From a virus: a DNA stretch of 22,143 nucleotides. The stretch is from positions 1-22,143 of IMG/VR virus record IMGVR_UViG_3300046028_007772; one strand, given 5' to 3'. The position numbers were made by a program, and so were the translations under genes. Positions 8,532 through 15,551 of the stretch are shown here, piece by piece. The notes under the pieces were generated by a model that was not told the origin of the DNA, did not search any database, and saw only the letters and a program-made list of their open reading frames with translations. The first letter of the stretch is position 1. Every line of letters begins with the position of its first letter.

Positions 8532-8562
8532 AAAAGCAGGAACGCAAAATCCCTGCTTTTTT
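8532..8562 (+). terminator. rho-independent terminator of the 7960-8519 operon
   Basis: AAAAGCAGG (8532-8540) pairs perfectly with CCTGCTTTT (8552-8560) around an 11-nt loop, and the stem's 3' side runs into six T residues. It lies 12 bp after the last stop codon. Confidence 0.85.
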
Positions 8563-8572
8563 AGTTGGTTAG

Positions 8573-8648
8573 CACTTGTCACAAAAGTTATTAAATATTC
8601 AGTCCGCAAAAACTAAAAATATTTATAACTGATACAAGGTGACAAGTG
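8573..8648. repeat. large imperfect stem-loop 1 of a pair
   Basis: CACTTGTCAC (8573-8582) pairs perfectly with GTGACAAGTG (8639-8648). Inside it, 8586-8599 (AGTTATTAAATATT) pairs with 8618-8630 (AATATTTATAACT) with one extra base. An 18-nt loop (8600-8617) holds GTCCGCAAAAACT. There is no open reading frame here, and the upstream operon has already terminated. It may be a structured RNA, a DNA cruciform or a protein-binding region. Confidence 0.65.
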
Positions 8649-8658
8649 AATTATGTAG

Positions 8659-8740
8659 AACATATCGCACCTAACTAACCATTGAAAAAACAGATTTTGC
8701 GGTCAATTTTTCAATAGTTATACAAAGGGTACGATATGTT
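8659..8740. repeat. large imperfect stem-loop 2 of a pair
   Basis: AACATATCG (8659-8667) pairs with CGATATGTT (8732-8740). Further in, TAACT (8672-8676) pairs with AGTTA (8716-8720) and ATTGAAAAA (8681-8689) with TTTTTCAAT (8707-8715). The 17-nt loop (8690-8706) holds AGATTTTGCGGTC, whose complement shares CCGCAAAA with loop 1. A weak leftward promoter (TTGGTA complement at 8768-8773, 17 bp, TACATT complement at 8745-8750) would start transcription at this stem's right foot; that is tentative. Confidence 0.62.
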
Positions 8741-8798
8741 TTAAAATGTAAGGTATTAAATTACTTATACCAACTCTCACGAAAAAAGCAACAAGTTT

Positions 8799-8999
8799 TT
8801 AATCATCTAACGGCGGTAAATTGCGTTTACTCATAACTGGTCTTGGGTGTACTGCACGTCCAGCGACAAACGATTTAAACTTTGGTGGTCGCTTAGGTTT
8901 ATATATCCTTACAGTCCGTGATTCCCTTGCGTCTGAATTGGTTGCTGTTACAATCGCAAAACACATAACCACCGACAAAATAATCGCTATGATACGCAT
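8799..8999 (-). CDS. small secreted or membrane-anchored basic protein
   Basis: A 66-residue protein whose first 19 residues (MRIIAIILSVVMCFAIVTA) are a clear signal peptide or single membrane anchor: one Arg followed by an uninterrupted hydrophobic run. A cleavage site is plausible near NSDA-RES. The mature part is basic and proline-rich (KPKRPPKFK, HPRPVMSKRNLPPLDD). The Cys at 13 is not in a good lipobox, so a lipoprotein is unlikely. The ATG has GAGGGG upstream and overlaps the HTH gene by 13 bp. Size and composition would allow a spanin-like or superinfection-related envelope protein, but no lysis genes are adjacent. Function unknown. Confidence 0.68.
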   Translation of the reverse strand: MRIIAIILSVVMCFAIVTATNSDARESRTVRIYKPKRPPKFKSFVAGRAVHPRPVMSKRNLPPLDD

Positions 9000-9331
9000 T
9001 TCTTGCCCCTCACGCTTGCAATGATAACATCAACATCTTTTTGACGGATACTTAGTTTTTCAGCGATTTCATGGGGTGATAATTTATTGCCAAGCAGTTT
9101 TATCACTTCGATTTTTTGCATGATAGGGCAGGTAAATTTTGGCTTTGGTGGTGGTGTTGGTTTACGCCTTGGCTGTGATACCCTAAGTTGCAGATGCCTT
9201 AAATTAAAATAACCTAACATCTGGACAAGATATTCACGCCTGATGCCAAACATCTCACACACGTCCTGCCGTGATACACCGCTTTCAAGTGTTTTTATAA
9301 TTACGTCCCAATCGTACTTATAGCCTGCCAT
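8987..9331 (-). CDS. protein with two helix-turn-helix segments
   Basis: I choose the ATG at 9329-9331 because GGGGGA lies five bases upstream; a longer frame from 9382 would need a TTG start with no good site. The 114-residue product has two HTH-like segments: GVSRQDVCEMFGIRREYLVQML near residues 18-39 and KLSPHEIAEKLSIRQKDVDVIIA near 83-105, separated by a proline/lysine linker (RRKPTPPPKPKFT). This resembles tandem homeodomain-like phage regulators or small DNA-binding adaptor proteins. It sits between rusA and a secreted protein gene on the same strand. DNA binding is likely; its target is unknown. Confidence 0.7.
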   Translation of the reverse strand: MAGYKYDWDVIIKTLESGVSRQDVCEMFGIRREYLVQMLGYFNLRHLQLRVSQPRRKPTPPPKPKFTCPIMQKIEVIKLLGNKLSPHEIAEKLSIRQKDVDVIIASVRGKKCVS

Positions 9332-9529
9332 ACGTTCCCCCATGTTTGATTTAGTGTAACCGATTCGGCGGTAAATTTTCAAGGCTACATTCTATCAAAA
9401 AATTATTTACCATTTTTTGACTAAGTAACTTATTAACGTAAACCCTATTTTTTAGCGTTTCTAGCGGTGCAAATCTTAAAATGATAAAATATACTGGTTA
9501 ATTGGTGAATGTGGCTAGAATTGCGGATT

Positions 9530-9889
9530 TTAAGCATATTCATAAATTTCAACCGATACAAAATCTTTTTTGGTGTAATCGAATTCAATCAGAAGTTTTT
9601 TGACCTGTGAGTCGTCTTGAATGATGCCAGATGCAACCAGTGCATCAAAAATGCCTTTGTTGCGATTGTCTATGTCGGTTTTGTTTTTTGTTTTTGGTGA
9701 TAGTTTTATGCTTAGGAATATATCATGCGTGATTGTTGCGTGTTTTTTCTGAATAAACAAATCAATCAGCGTGTTTTGTTGCCATATGCGATAAGCCTTT
9801 GATGTTATCAAACGCCCTTTGTAAGATGCTCTAACGTGATTATTGGTTGTTGGCATTGTCATCGTGTAGGTTGCAATTAATTTACTCAT
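9530..9889 (-). CDS. rusA: RusA-family Holliday junction resolvase
   Basis: A 119-residue protein the size of E. coli RusA (120 aa). The diagnostic block is at residues 72-97: DIDNRNKGIFDALVASGII followed by QDDSQV, giving the conserved acidic residues Asp 72, 74, 82 and 92/93 that hold the metal, plus the lysine at 78. The N-terminus (PTTNNHVRASYKGRLITSKAYRIW) is also typical (P.t.N..y...g.r..s..y..w). RusA dimers cut four-way junctions; in phages this resolves recombination and replication intermediates before packaging. The start overlaps the 50-residue upstream gene by 8 bp. Confidence 0.93.
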   Translation of the reverse strand: MSKLIATYTMTMPTTNNHVRASYKGRLITSKAYRIWQQNTLIDLFIQKKHATITHDIFLSIKLSPKTKNKTDIDNRNKGIFDALVASGIIQDDSQVKKLLIEFDYTKKDFVSVEIYEYA

Positions 9890-10034
9890 AAACTTTGTCC
9901 AATTTGTTAATTTTAGCTTGATGTTCTGCCCTGATACGTTCTTTCGTGGGGCATTGTGGGTGATTTAACGCTTCGGCAACCTGTAAAAACGGACGGATTG
10001 AGGCGTATTTGTCTTGTTTTGGTGTGTCTGTCAT
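9882..10034 (-). CDS. small hypothetical protein upstream of rusA
   Basis: A 50-residue protein starting at the ATG at 10032-10034, with AGGGA six bases upstream, and ending inside the rusA start (8-bp overlap). The sequence is charged and helical (ASIRPFLQVAEALNHPQ, then KERIRAEHQAKINKLDKVYE). No domain is recognised. The good ribosome site, tight packing against rusA and lack of another explanation for 9890-10034 support a real gene. It may only serve translational coupling. Confidence 0.65.
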   Translation of the reverse strand: MTDTPKQDKYASIRPFLQVAEALNHPQCPTKERIRAEHQAKINKLDKVYE

Positions 10035-10059
10035 AATTATTCCCTGTGTTGTTATTTTT

Positions 10060-10956
10060 TTATAAATACTGAAAGATGATGCCCCATGAGTGTATTTTAT
10101 TTTCTGGGGGCTTTTTGATAATATTTAAAAATACACTAAAAATCTGCTCTTTTGTGTATCCATTTTTTAACAGTTTTAAAAAAACCAAATTGCTATCTAT
10201 TGTTTCACTTTCATGGTCTATGTAATCACCTAATCTTTCCTTTGCTCGACTCAAAATATAATCAGCTGTATCAAAATTATTAACCTTTGCAGGCTTATCC
10301 TTGGCAATCCAATTAACAAATGCACGTTGCCAATCTTTTTTCGAAGCTTTTGACGGTGGCAGGGCAGGATTTAACCAATAATTCTCAAAATTTGTAAAAT
10401 GCTTTTCTGCCTCGGATTCTGAAAATCGCTTTGCCTTTGCGATTGCATAGCATTTTGTTTTAAAATCCTCTCGATTATTACTCTCATAAAAAACTTTCAA
10501 ACAACGCCCCCCTGAATCCCCTGCTAAGGGGGCAGGGGGTAAAGTAGGTTCACTAGGTTCTCTCGGTTCTATAGGTTTGTAGTCAAATTTTGAGGTATGG
10601 TTTGACGTGTCAACTGACGTGTCAACTGACGTGTCAATATTTGACGTATCATTTTTTGACACGTCAATATTTGATGTGTCAACTTTCGGTAAAGCCTTAT
10701 TTTCAGTAAGAAAAACATAAGAATTTATTGACGATGTAAATTTTCTAATCTTAGAGATTTTAATTATTTTTTCTGCTTCAAGCTCTCGTAAACACTTTTG
10801 AATAGTATTTTGTGATAATTGCAAAGTTTCTGATAATAACTGTAGAGAGGGGAAGCATTGCCCTGTCTTTCTGTTTCTATATGAGCATATCGTTATAGCA
10901 ACGATTTTAGCGTGTGCTGATACGTTACTATCCCTTATTTCCTCGATAAAACTCAT
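10060..10956 (-). CDS. lambda O-like replication initiator (winged helix plus DnaT-like C-terminus)
   Basis: A 298-residue protein. Residues about 8-85 form a winged-helix domain (SAHAKIVAITICSYRNRKTGQCFPSLQLLSETLQLSQNTIQKCLRELEAEKII in pieces), as in phage initiators that bind origin repeats. A low-complexity linker (residues 92-122) repeats (N/V)DTS. It is followed by a P/E-rich stretch and a DnaT-like block at 185-220 (HFTNFENYWLNPALPPSKA then KDWQRAFVNWIAKD), the type thought to contact ssDNA or helicase. The linker DNA carries six palindromic repeats, as lambda carries its origin inside gene O. The adjacent divergent DnaB-type helicase supports the role. The ATG overlaps the upstream stop by 4 bp. 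Confidence 0.85.
   Translation of the reverse strand: MSFIEEIRDSNVSAHAKIVAITICSYRNRKTGQCFPSLQLLSETLQLSQNTIQKCLRELEAEKIIKISKIRKFTSSINSYVFLTENKALPKVDTSNIDVSKNDTSNIDTSVDTSVDTSNHTSKFDYKPIEPREPSEPTLPPAPLAGDSGGRCLKVFYESNNREDFKTKCYAIAKAKRFSESEAEKHFTNFENYWLNPALPPSKASKKDWQRAFVNWIAKDKPAKVNNFDTADYILSRAKERLGDYIDHESETIDSNLVFLKLLKNGYTKEQIFSVFLNIIKKPPENKIHSWGIIFQYL
10602..10682. repeat. six iteron-like palindromes within the initiator gene (probable replication origin)
   Basis: Six copies of a 12-bp palindrome (TTGAC, two bases, GTCAA) start at 10602, 10614, 10626, 10641, 10656 and 10671. Copies 1 and 5 have perfect arms; the rest differ by one to three bases. Spacing is 12, 12, 15, 15, 15 bp, multiples of three, so the gene stays open and encodes a repeated DTS peptide. 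AT-rich DNA follows at about 10684-10780, a candidate unwinding element. This matches the arrangement of oriλ inside gene O. Confidence 0.82.
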
Positions 10957-11120
10957 TTATCACCACCGTTTTTGCTATTAATATAATCGGACACGACACG
11001 GCGGATAAATTCACTCATATTCAATCGCTCATTGTGTGCCTGTTCATTGATTTTTTCTTTGAGTGATGCTGGCATATAAAGCAGTATATTTGACTGCTGA
11101 ATCTTTTCGTCTGATTTCAT
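10953..11120 (-). CDS. ribbon-helix-helix (CopG/Arc-like) DNA-binding protein
   Basis: A 55-residue protein with ATG at 11118-11120 and AAGGA seven bases upstream. Residues 11-48 (NILLYMPASLKEKINEQAHN then ERLNMSEFIRRVVSDYI) show one beta strand with alternating residues followed by two helices separated by the NMSEFIR turn, the RHH signature. Such proteins dimerize and bind operators through the strand. It opens the leftward initiator operon and diverges from dnaB across 73 bp containing a 16-bp palindrome, so it probably regulates both promoters. It overlaps the initiator start by 4 bp. Confidence 0.82.
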   Translation of the reverse strand: MKSDEKIQQSNILLYMPASLKEKINEQAHNERLNMSEFIRRVVSDYINSKNGGDK

Positions 11121-11149
11121 AAATAATTCCTTTACTTTTATGTTTTAAT

Positions 11150-11179
11150 ATCATATATATAATATTTATTATAAACCAA
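11150..11179 (-). promoter_or_regulatory. leftward promoter with 16-bp palindromic operator in the initiator/helicase divergent region
   Basis: On the minus strand TTGGTT (11174-11179) and TATGAT (11150-11155) are 18 bp apart. Between them lies the perfect palindrome TATAATATTTATTATA (11158-11173), which also supplies TATAAT for a rightward promoter (11158-11163, -35 poorly matched). The RHH protein encoded just to the left is the obvious candidate ligand. Confidence 0.5.
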
Positions 11180-11193
11180 GTCAAGGAGCATTT

Positions 11194-12693
11194 ATGGATA
11201 CAGATTTTTTTAGCGTGATGAAAGTAACCACGCAGGCACAGCAACCACCAGAAACAAGCGAATATGTTGTAAGGCAGAACTTTGAGGAAGCGGTTGTTCT
11301 TAGTAAGGTGTTAAGGGATTCTTTAGCAGGCAAAGCATTAGACATTGATTTCTTGTCTGATAAACATTTCAAGAATGATTTTTACGGACAGGTTTATCTT
11401 TTTTGTTTGCGAGAAGTAAATGAAAACGGCAAGTTAAGATTGCAGGATTTAGAAAATGTAGTGTGTGGCAATGACCCTGAAGTAAAAAATTATATCCGAA
11501 ACATCATGAAGCAATCAGTTGGCTTAGTCGATGAGATTATCAAGGGGTTTGCATTTTCTTTAGACGAAAACCTGAAGCGTGAGGAAATAAAAAAAATATA
11601 TAAAGAGATTTCGGACAAGCTGAATCAAGAGTATGTTCCGTTTTCTGAAATTATCAAGATTACTCAAAATGCTAACATTGAGATTGAAAAAAACCTTTAT
11701 AATCCGTTTGCGAGAAAAACAGTCTATACACGCAGGGAGCAGACCGAACAGCTAGAACGAGATACTTTTTCAGTGGAATCAGCACGGACAATGACTGGTA
11801 TAACAGCACTTGATAATATAATCGGTGGGTTTGGACGTGGTGAATTTATAATTGATGCAGGGGCAAGTGGTATGGGCAAAACAGCACTATCTATTGACCT
11901 ACAGTCACGTTTTTCAGCACAGGATAAAAATATCATTTCGTTTAATTATGAAATGTCATATCGTCAATGCGAAGCACGTTTTGCAAGCCGTGACAAGTAT
12001 ATAGATGATGCTTATGGAGCGTTAGCGTATAAAAAAATATTATTTAAAAAAGATTGCACGCATGAGCAGTTAAAAGATGTTTTTGATACGGCAAAGCGAA
12101 GCAAGAATAATATTACAGCGGTTTATAATTCGTTTACTGTAGAGCAAATAATATCTTTTTGTAAAAGGCAAGCACAGGATTTAATGCGTCACGGCAAGAC
12201 ACTTGATTTTGTTTTTGTTGATTACTTACAGCTTATTCCACGCCCTGATAAAAAAGATGCACATTTAGAAATTGGGAATGTCACGAGAAAATTAAAGATG
12301 CTTGCGAATGATTTAAACGTAACAGTGATTGCATTGTCACAAGTCAATAGGGAATCGCAAAAATCAGATAATAAACGCCCTGAAATACATCATTTAAGGC
12401 AGTCTGGAAGTATCGAAGAGGACGCTGATATGGTTTTATTCCCTTTTAGACCATCGCATTATGAAGCGGATTTGGTGGTCAAGAATTGGGAAGATTATTA
12501 TTGCGAGATTATTGTTGCGAAGAACAGAAACGCAGAAAAAGGCGTTGCTAAGGTTATGGCATTAATGGGTTATAATTATTTTGGTGATAGTGATTATAAT
12601 CAGAATGATGAGTACGCAGGCATGACAAAAGCAGGCATAGAGAACATAAAAAACAAAAAGAACCACAAACAATTAACACCAGAAAATTTTTAA
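11194..12693 (+). CDS. dnaB: DnaB-type replicative DNA helicase
   Basis: A 499-residue protein in the size range of DnaB. The N-terminal helical domain (about 25-165) resembles DnaB-N, which binds primase and loader. The RecA-like motor has the lead-in TGITALDNIIGGFGRGEFII (201-220), Walker A GASGMGKT (223-230), NYEMS (251-255), Walker B FVFVDYLQLI (339-348) and the SQVNRESQKS...LRQSGSIEEDADMVL block (382-415), where the conserved Arg and sensor residues lie. It encircles and unwinds the lagging strand at the fork; P22 gp12 is the parallel. AAGGAG precedes the ATG. It stands alone, divergent from the initiator, and ends in a bidirectional terminator. Confidence 0.93.
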   Translation: MDTDFFSVMKVTTQAQQPPETSEYVVRQNFEEAVVLSKVLRDSLAGKALDIDFLSDKHFKNDFYGQVYLFCLREVNENGKLRLQDLENVVCGNDPEVKNYIRNIMKQSVGLVDEIIKGFAFSLDENLKREEIKKIYKEISDKLNQEYVPFSEIIKITQNANIEIEKNLYNPFARKTVYTRREQTEQLERDTFSVESARTMTGITALDNIIGGFGRGEFIIDAGASGMGKTALSIDLQSRFSAQDKNIISFNYEMSYRQCEARFASRDKYIDDAYGALAYKKILFKKDCTHEQLKDVFDTAKRSKNNITAVYNSFTVEQIISFCKRQAQDLMRHGKTLDFVFVDYLQLIPRPDKKDAHLEIGNVTRKLKMLANDLNVTVIALSQVNRESQKSDNKRPEIHHLRQSGSIEEDADMVLFPFRPSHYEADLVVKNWEDYYCEIIVAKNRNAEKGVAKVMALMGYNYFGDSDYNQNDEYAGMTKAGIENIKNKKNHKQLTPENF

Positions 12694-12703
12694 TTAACAA
12701 AAA

Positions 12704-12721
12704 AAGCCCCGAAAGGGGCTT
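12704..12721. terminator. bidirectional rho-independent terminator between dnaB and the HTH gene
   Basis: AAGCCCC (12704-12710), loop GAAA, GGGGCTT (12715-12721): a perfect 7-bp stem with a stable tetraloop. Leftward the stem runs into an uninterrupted T run (12698-12705 as A on this strand), a strong signal for the minus-strand HTH gene. Rightward the tail (TTAGTTTTA) is weaker but serves dnaB. Confidence 0.85.
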
Positions 12722-12767
12722 AGTTTTATGCTTTAGTCAATCAATTTCGGTTGGTGTGACCAGTCAA

Positions 12768-12959
12768 TCATGCTTCCCCCAATATGTCTTTTGCGATTTT
12801 ATCGAGTACAGCACGAACTTTCAGATAATTTTCTGTGTTAAACGTGTGTGTGCCACTCTTGAAATTAGCAATCGTTGCCCTTCCAATTCCTGCCAGCTCT
12901 GCAATATAGGTTGCTTTGAACGGCTTAAGGTCTTCTTTGAGTCTTTCAATTTCATTCAT
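12768..12959 (-). CDS. small HTH regulator divergent from the recombination operon
   Basis: A 63-residue protein with an XRE-like helix-turn-helix at residues 14-45 (FKATYIAELAGIGRATIANF then KSGTHTFNTENYL). The motif IAELAGIGRATIANFKSG is close to the classic repressor pattern. AAAGGA lies nine bases before the ATG. It is transcribed away from the recombination operon, and a GTCAA...TTGAC palindrome at 13018-13037 covers both back-to-back promoters, so it probably represses itself and the operon starting at 13094. It lacks any dimerization or cleavage domain, so it would be a Cro-type rather than cI-type repressor. Confidence 0.78.
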   Translation of the reverse strand: MNEIERLKEDLKPFKATYIAELAGIGRATIANFKSGTHTFNTENYLKVRAVLDKIAKDILGEA

Positions 12960-13017
12960 TTTTCTGTAATCCTTTTAAAACATTAACATATCAAGTATTA
13001 TATAAAAAAGAAATAAA

Positions 13018-13060
13018 GTCAAACTTTTTTAGTTGACAATCAAATTATTTGTGGCATAGT
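13018..13060 (+). promoter_or_regulatory. recombination operon promoter with overlapping operator
   Basis: TTGACA at 13033-13038 and CATAGT at 13055-13060, 16 bp apart, form a promoter for the gene at 13094. GTCAAACTTTTTTAGTTGAC (13018-13037) is an inverted repeat with one extra base in the left arm; it overlaps this -35 and the leftward TTGACT (minus strand, near 13017-13022) that would serve the HTH gene with TATAAT farther left. One bound dimer could block both directions. Confidence 0.6.
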
Positions 13061-13093
13061 GAAAAAGTTACAAATCTAAAAAAGGATAACAAG

Positions 13094-14275
13094 ATGACAC
13101 AAGTAATTGATAACGATACCCAAGAAATCTTAGAAGTCTATGAAGCGATTGATAATATCGCACCAGACAGCAAAAAAACACTTATTGCACCGCTTCGCAC
13201 TTTAAGAAAAGAGGATATTTTTACCGATACGGCAAAAACTCTTTTTCTTACTTTAGTAAGAGACGAAGTTGCTTCTTTTATTCCTGATATTTCAACAGAA
13301 AAAGGCAGAGAAGAAATTAAGGCTAATGGTCGTAAAATTGCCAAAATCAGAAATCGCATTGAAGATGTTAAAAAAACAGTAACCGAACAGTGGCGTGTAA
13401 AAACCAATGAAGTCAATGCACAAGCTCGTGACATTAAAGCACAACTTGAAGCACTTGAGGAATTGGCTTTGAAACCATTGACTGATTTTAACAATGCGGA
13501 AAAAGCACGGATTCAAGAGCATGAAGAAAAGATTTCAGAAATTGAGTTTTATGCAAAGCAAAACATTGTAAACATTGAAACAGCAGAGAGTTTTTTAACA
13601 AGCCTTAAACCACTTCTTGAACGTGACTGGCAAGAGTTCAAAGACCGTGCAGAGCGTGCTTATGATGTTTCTATTGCTTATGTCAACGAACAACTTGCAC
13701 GATTGCAAGAAATCGCACGTCAACAAGCCGAACTTGCAGAGTTAAACCGCAAAGCAGAGGAAGCAAGACAAAAAGAGCGTGAAGAGCAAATACGCCGTGA
13801 AGCAGAGGAAAAAGCACGCAGAGAAGCCGAAGTCAAGGCGGAGGCAGAGCGTCAAGCGATTTTAAAAGCACAGCAGGAAAAGCATGATGCTGAAATTCGC
13901 AAGCAACGTGAAGAGCAAGAAAAGATTGAGGCTGAAAATCGTGCAAAGTTAAAAGCAGAGCAGGATAGACTGGACGCTGAACGTAAAAAGGCACAAGAGG
14001 AAAAAGAAGCACTTGAAAAGCAACTTGCAGACCAGAAAGTAGAAGCGGAACGTGCAAAACGTGAAGCAGATGAAAAGGCTTTGAAAGAAAAACAAGAGGC
14101 TGAACGTGTTGAAGCTGAAAGATTAAAGCGTGAAGCTGATTTAGAGCATCGCAAGGCGATTAATAATCAAGCGGTGTCTGATTTATTGGTGCATGGAATA
14201 ACAAAAGAACAAGCCATTGCTATTGTCACAGCGATTGCTAAAAAAGAAATAGCCAATATTTCAATCGCTTATTAA
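13094..14275 (+). CDS. coiled-coil phage protein associated with recombination genes (DUF1351-like)
   Basis: I start at the ATG at 13094 because AAGGA sits upstream at good spacing; the frame extends to a TTG at 13049 that overlaps the promoter. The 393 residues comprise a mixed N-terminal domain (1-110), a long uninterrupted charged helix (about 110-360, rich in A/E/K/R heptads, TolA-like) and a conserved C-terminal unit (AINNQAVSDLLVHGITKEQA then IAIVTAIAKKEIANISIAY). That tail is typical of a protein found beside RecE/RecT-type genes in many phages. The function is not established; it may organise the exonuclease and annealing factors. It is the first gene of the operon. Confidence 0.75.
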   Translation: MTQVIDNDTQEILEVYEAIDNIAPDSKKTLIAPLRTLRKEDIFTDTAKTLFLTLVRDEVASFIPDISTEKGREEIKANGRKIAKIRNRIEDVKKTVTEQWRVKTNEVNAQARDIKAQLEALEELALKPLTDFNNAEKARIQEHEEKISEIEFYAKQNIVNIETAESFLTSLKPLLERDWQEFKDRAERAYDVSIAYVNEQLARLQEIARQQAELAELNRKAEEARQKEREEQIRREAEEKARREAEVKAEAERQAILKAQQEKHDAEIRKQREEQEKIEAENRAKLKAEQDRLDAERKKAQEEKEALEKQLADQKVEAERAKREADEKALKEKQEAERVEAERLKREADLEHRKAINNQAVSDLLVHGITKEQAIAIVTAIAKKEIANISIAY

Positions 14276-14298
14276 TTTGTTAAAACGGAGAGCAAACA

Positions 14299-14574
14299 AT
14301 GGATAACCTATTTCAATTTGTAAAAACATTAACACTTGCAGACGATGAGGCACGCAAGCGAGGCTTTGAACTTGCGAGGGAGAACGGCAAAAAACTTTAC
14401 CATGAAACACGCAGAAAACTAAGAGAACTACAAATTAAAAGCGGTGAAATAATCTGTTTGGATTATAAGCCAACGAATGAGACCATTAACCCAGATGATG
14501 AGTCTGATTTAGTAGAGCCTATAAATCCTGATGATGTGGGTGACGCTGATTGTAACAGCAAGGAGCATAACTAA
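14299..14574 (+). CDS. hypothetical protein of the recombination operon
   Basis: A 91-residue protein with GGAG upstream of the ATG. The N-terminal half is basic and helical (TLADDEARKRGFELARENGK then KLYHETRRKLRELQIKSG); the C-terminal half is acidic with a repeated INPDD (residues about 62-66 and 74-78). No family is recognised. Its stop overlaps the start of the exonuclease gene by one base (TAATG), so the two are probably translated together. It may be an accessory partner, but nothing shows that directly. Confidence 0.68.
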   Translation: MDNLFQFVKTLTLADDEARKRGFELARENGKKLYHETRRKLRELQIKSGEIICLDYKPTNETINPDDESDLVEPINPDDVGDADCNSKEHN

Positions 14575-15548
14575 TGACCAATAATGCAAAAGTAATTTAC
14601 GATATGCCAGAAGACGAATATAGAGCAGTGCCTGCTTTGTCATATTCGGCAATCAAAGAGATTAACGTATCGGTCAATGATTATCTCTATTCGCAAGAAG
14701 AAGAACAAACTGATACAATCGGTAAAACAATCGGCAAAGCGTACCATAAGGCTATTTTAGAGGGCTTTCAAGCGTTTCACGATACTTATAAAGCACCATT
14801 TATAGGTACGGACGATTGCTTAAAATCCAAAGATGACTTGATTAATTTTTGCACAAATAACGGCGTGGAATTTAAGCAATCATGGACAAAAGATAAAATT
14901 TTTAACGCTATCCAATCATGCGGACACGATGTTAAATCGTATGATATGGAGCGTGAGGAACATGAAAAAGGCTTTATCATTATTCCAAGCGAGGCACATA
15001 AAAAAATAAGTGCTTATGCTGAAATTATTGAGGAAAGCGATATTGCAAAGAAGTTGTATGATGCCAAAAAAGAAGTTTCTGTGTTTTGGCGTGAAGACGG
15101 CATAAATTGCAAAGCTCGCTTTGATGCGTTAATTCCAGAGGGAGTCTTTGATTTAAAAACTTTTGATAATTCAAAGAGTCTAAATATTGATAAAGCCGTT
15201 AATTTAACGATTGCAAACTATCAATATGATGTACAAGCTCGTTGGTACACAAAAGCCTACAAAGCTATGTATGACGCAAAAATAGAGGGCTTTGAAAATG
15301 AAAATCCTTTGTTTTTTATGCTTTTCTTGAAAACAAACAAAGGCTTAGACATTAGAACAAGGGTGTTGCGTGATTTAAATGATTCAGAAACCATAATGAA
15401 CGCATATTGGGAAAATGCTAATCAGAAAATCGAAAACGCTAAAAGCCTTTTCAAAAAACACATCATAAAAAAAGAAGAAGTAAAATATGATTTTTACTTT
15501 GATGAGCTTAGAGATTGCGATTTACCAAGTTATTATTTTAAGGATTAA
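14574..15548 (+). CDS. RecE/exonuclease VIII-like PD-(D/E)XK nuclease
   Basis: A 324-residue nuclease. It opens with the family signature MPEDEYRAVPALSYSAIKEI (11-30). The nuclease core follows: GKAYHKAILEG (54-64, His 58), the extended strand with CKARFDALIPEGVFDLKT (179-196; Asp 184, Asp 193 and Lys 195 form the D..DxK active site) and YDVQARWYTKAY (218-229; the QxxxY motif, Gln 221 and Tyr 225). All catalytic positions are intact. The segment LKSKDDLINFCTNNGVEF (83-100) resembles a small HeH/SAP-like DNA-binding insert. It should resect dsDNA 5' to 3' to give ssDNA for annealing. AAGGAG precedes it. Confidence 0.88.
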   Translation: MTNNAKVIYDMPEDEYRAVPALSYSAIKEINVSVNDYLYSQEEEQTDTIGKTIGKAYHKAILEGFQAFHDTYKAPFIGTDDCLKSKDDLINFCTNNGVEFKQSWTKDKIFNAIQSCGHDVKSYDMEREEHEKGFIIIPSEAHKKISAYAEIIEESDIAKKLYDAKKEVSVFWREDGINCKARFDALIPEGVFDLKTFDNSKSLNIDKAVNLTIANYQYDVQARWYTKAYKAMYDAKIEGFENENPLFFMLFLKTNKGLDIRTRVLRDLNDSETIMNAYWENANQKIENAKSLFKKHIIKKEEVKYDFYFDELRDCDLPSYYFKD

Positions 15549-15551
15549 AAA

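Noticed and set aside
8987-9382. Longer 131-residue version of the double-HTH protein
   Set aside because: It needs a TTG start; the internal ATG at 9331 has a strong GGGGGA site.
9383-9529. Possible gene or RNA between rusA and the HTH gene
   Set aside because: Only frames of about 20 codons without ribosome sites and no convincing promoter or hairpin were found.
10602-10682. CRISPR-like repeat array
   Set aside because: Units are 12-bp palindromes with no or 3-bp spacers inside an open coding frame; iterons explain them better.
13852-14154. Long Ser/Cys/Ala-rich minus-strand frames opposite the coiled-coil gene
   Set aside because: They mirror the A/E/K/R heptads of the real gene and have no promoter or ribosome site.
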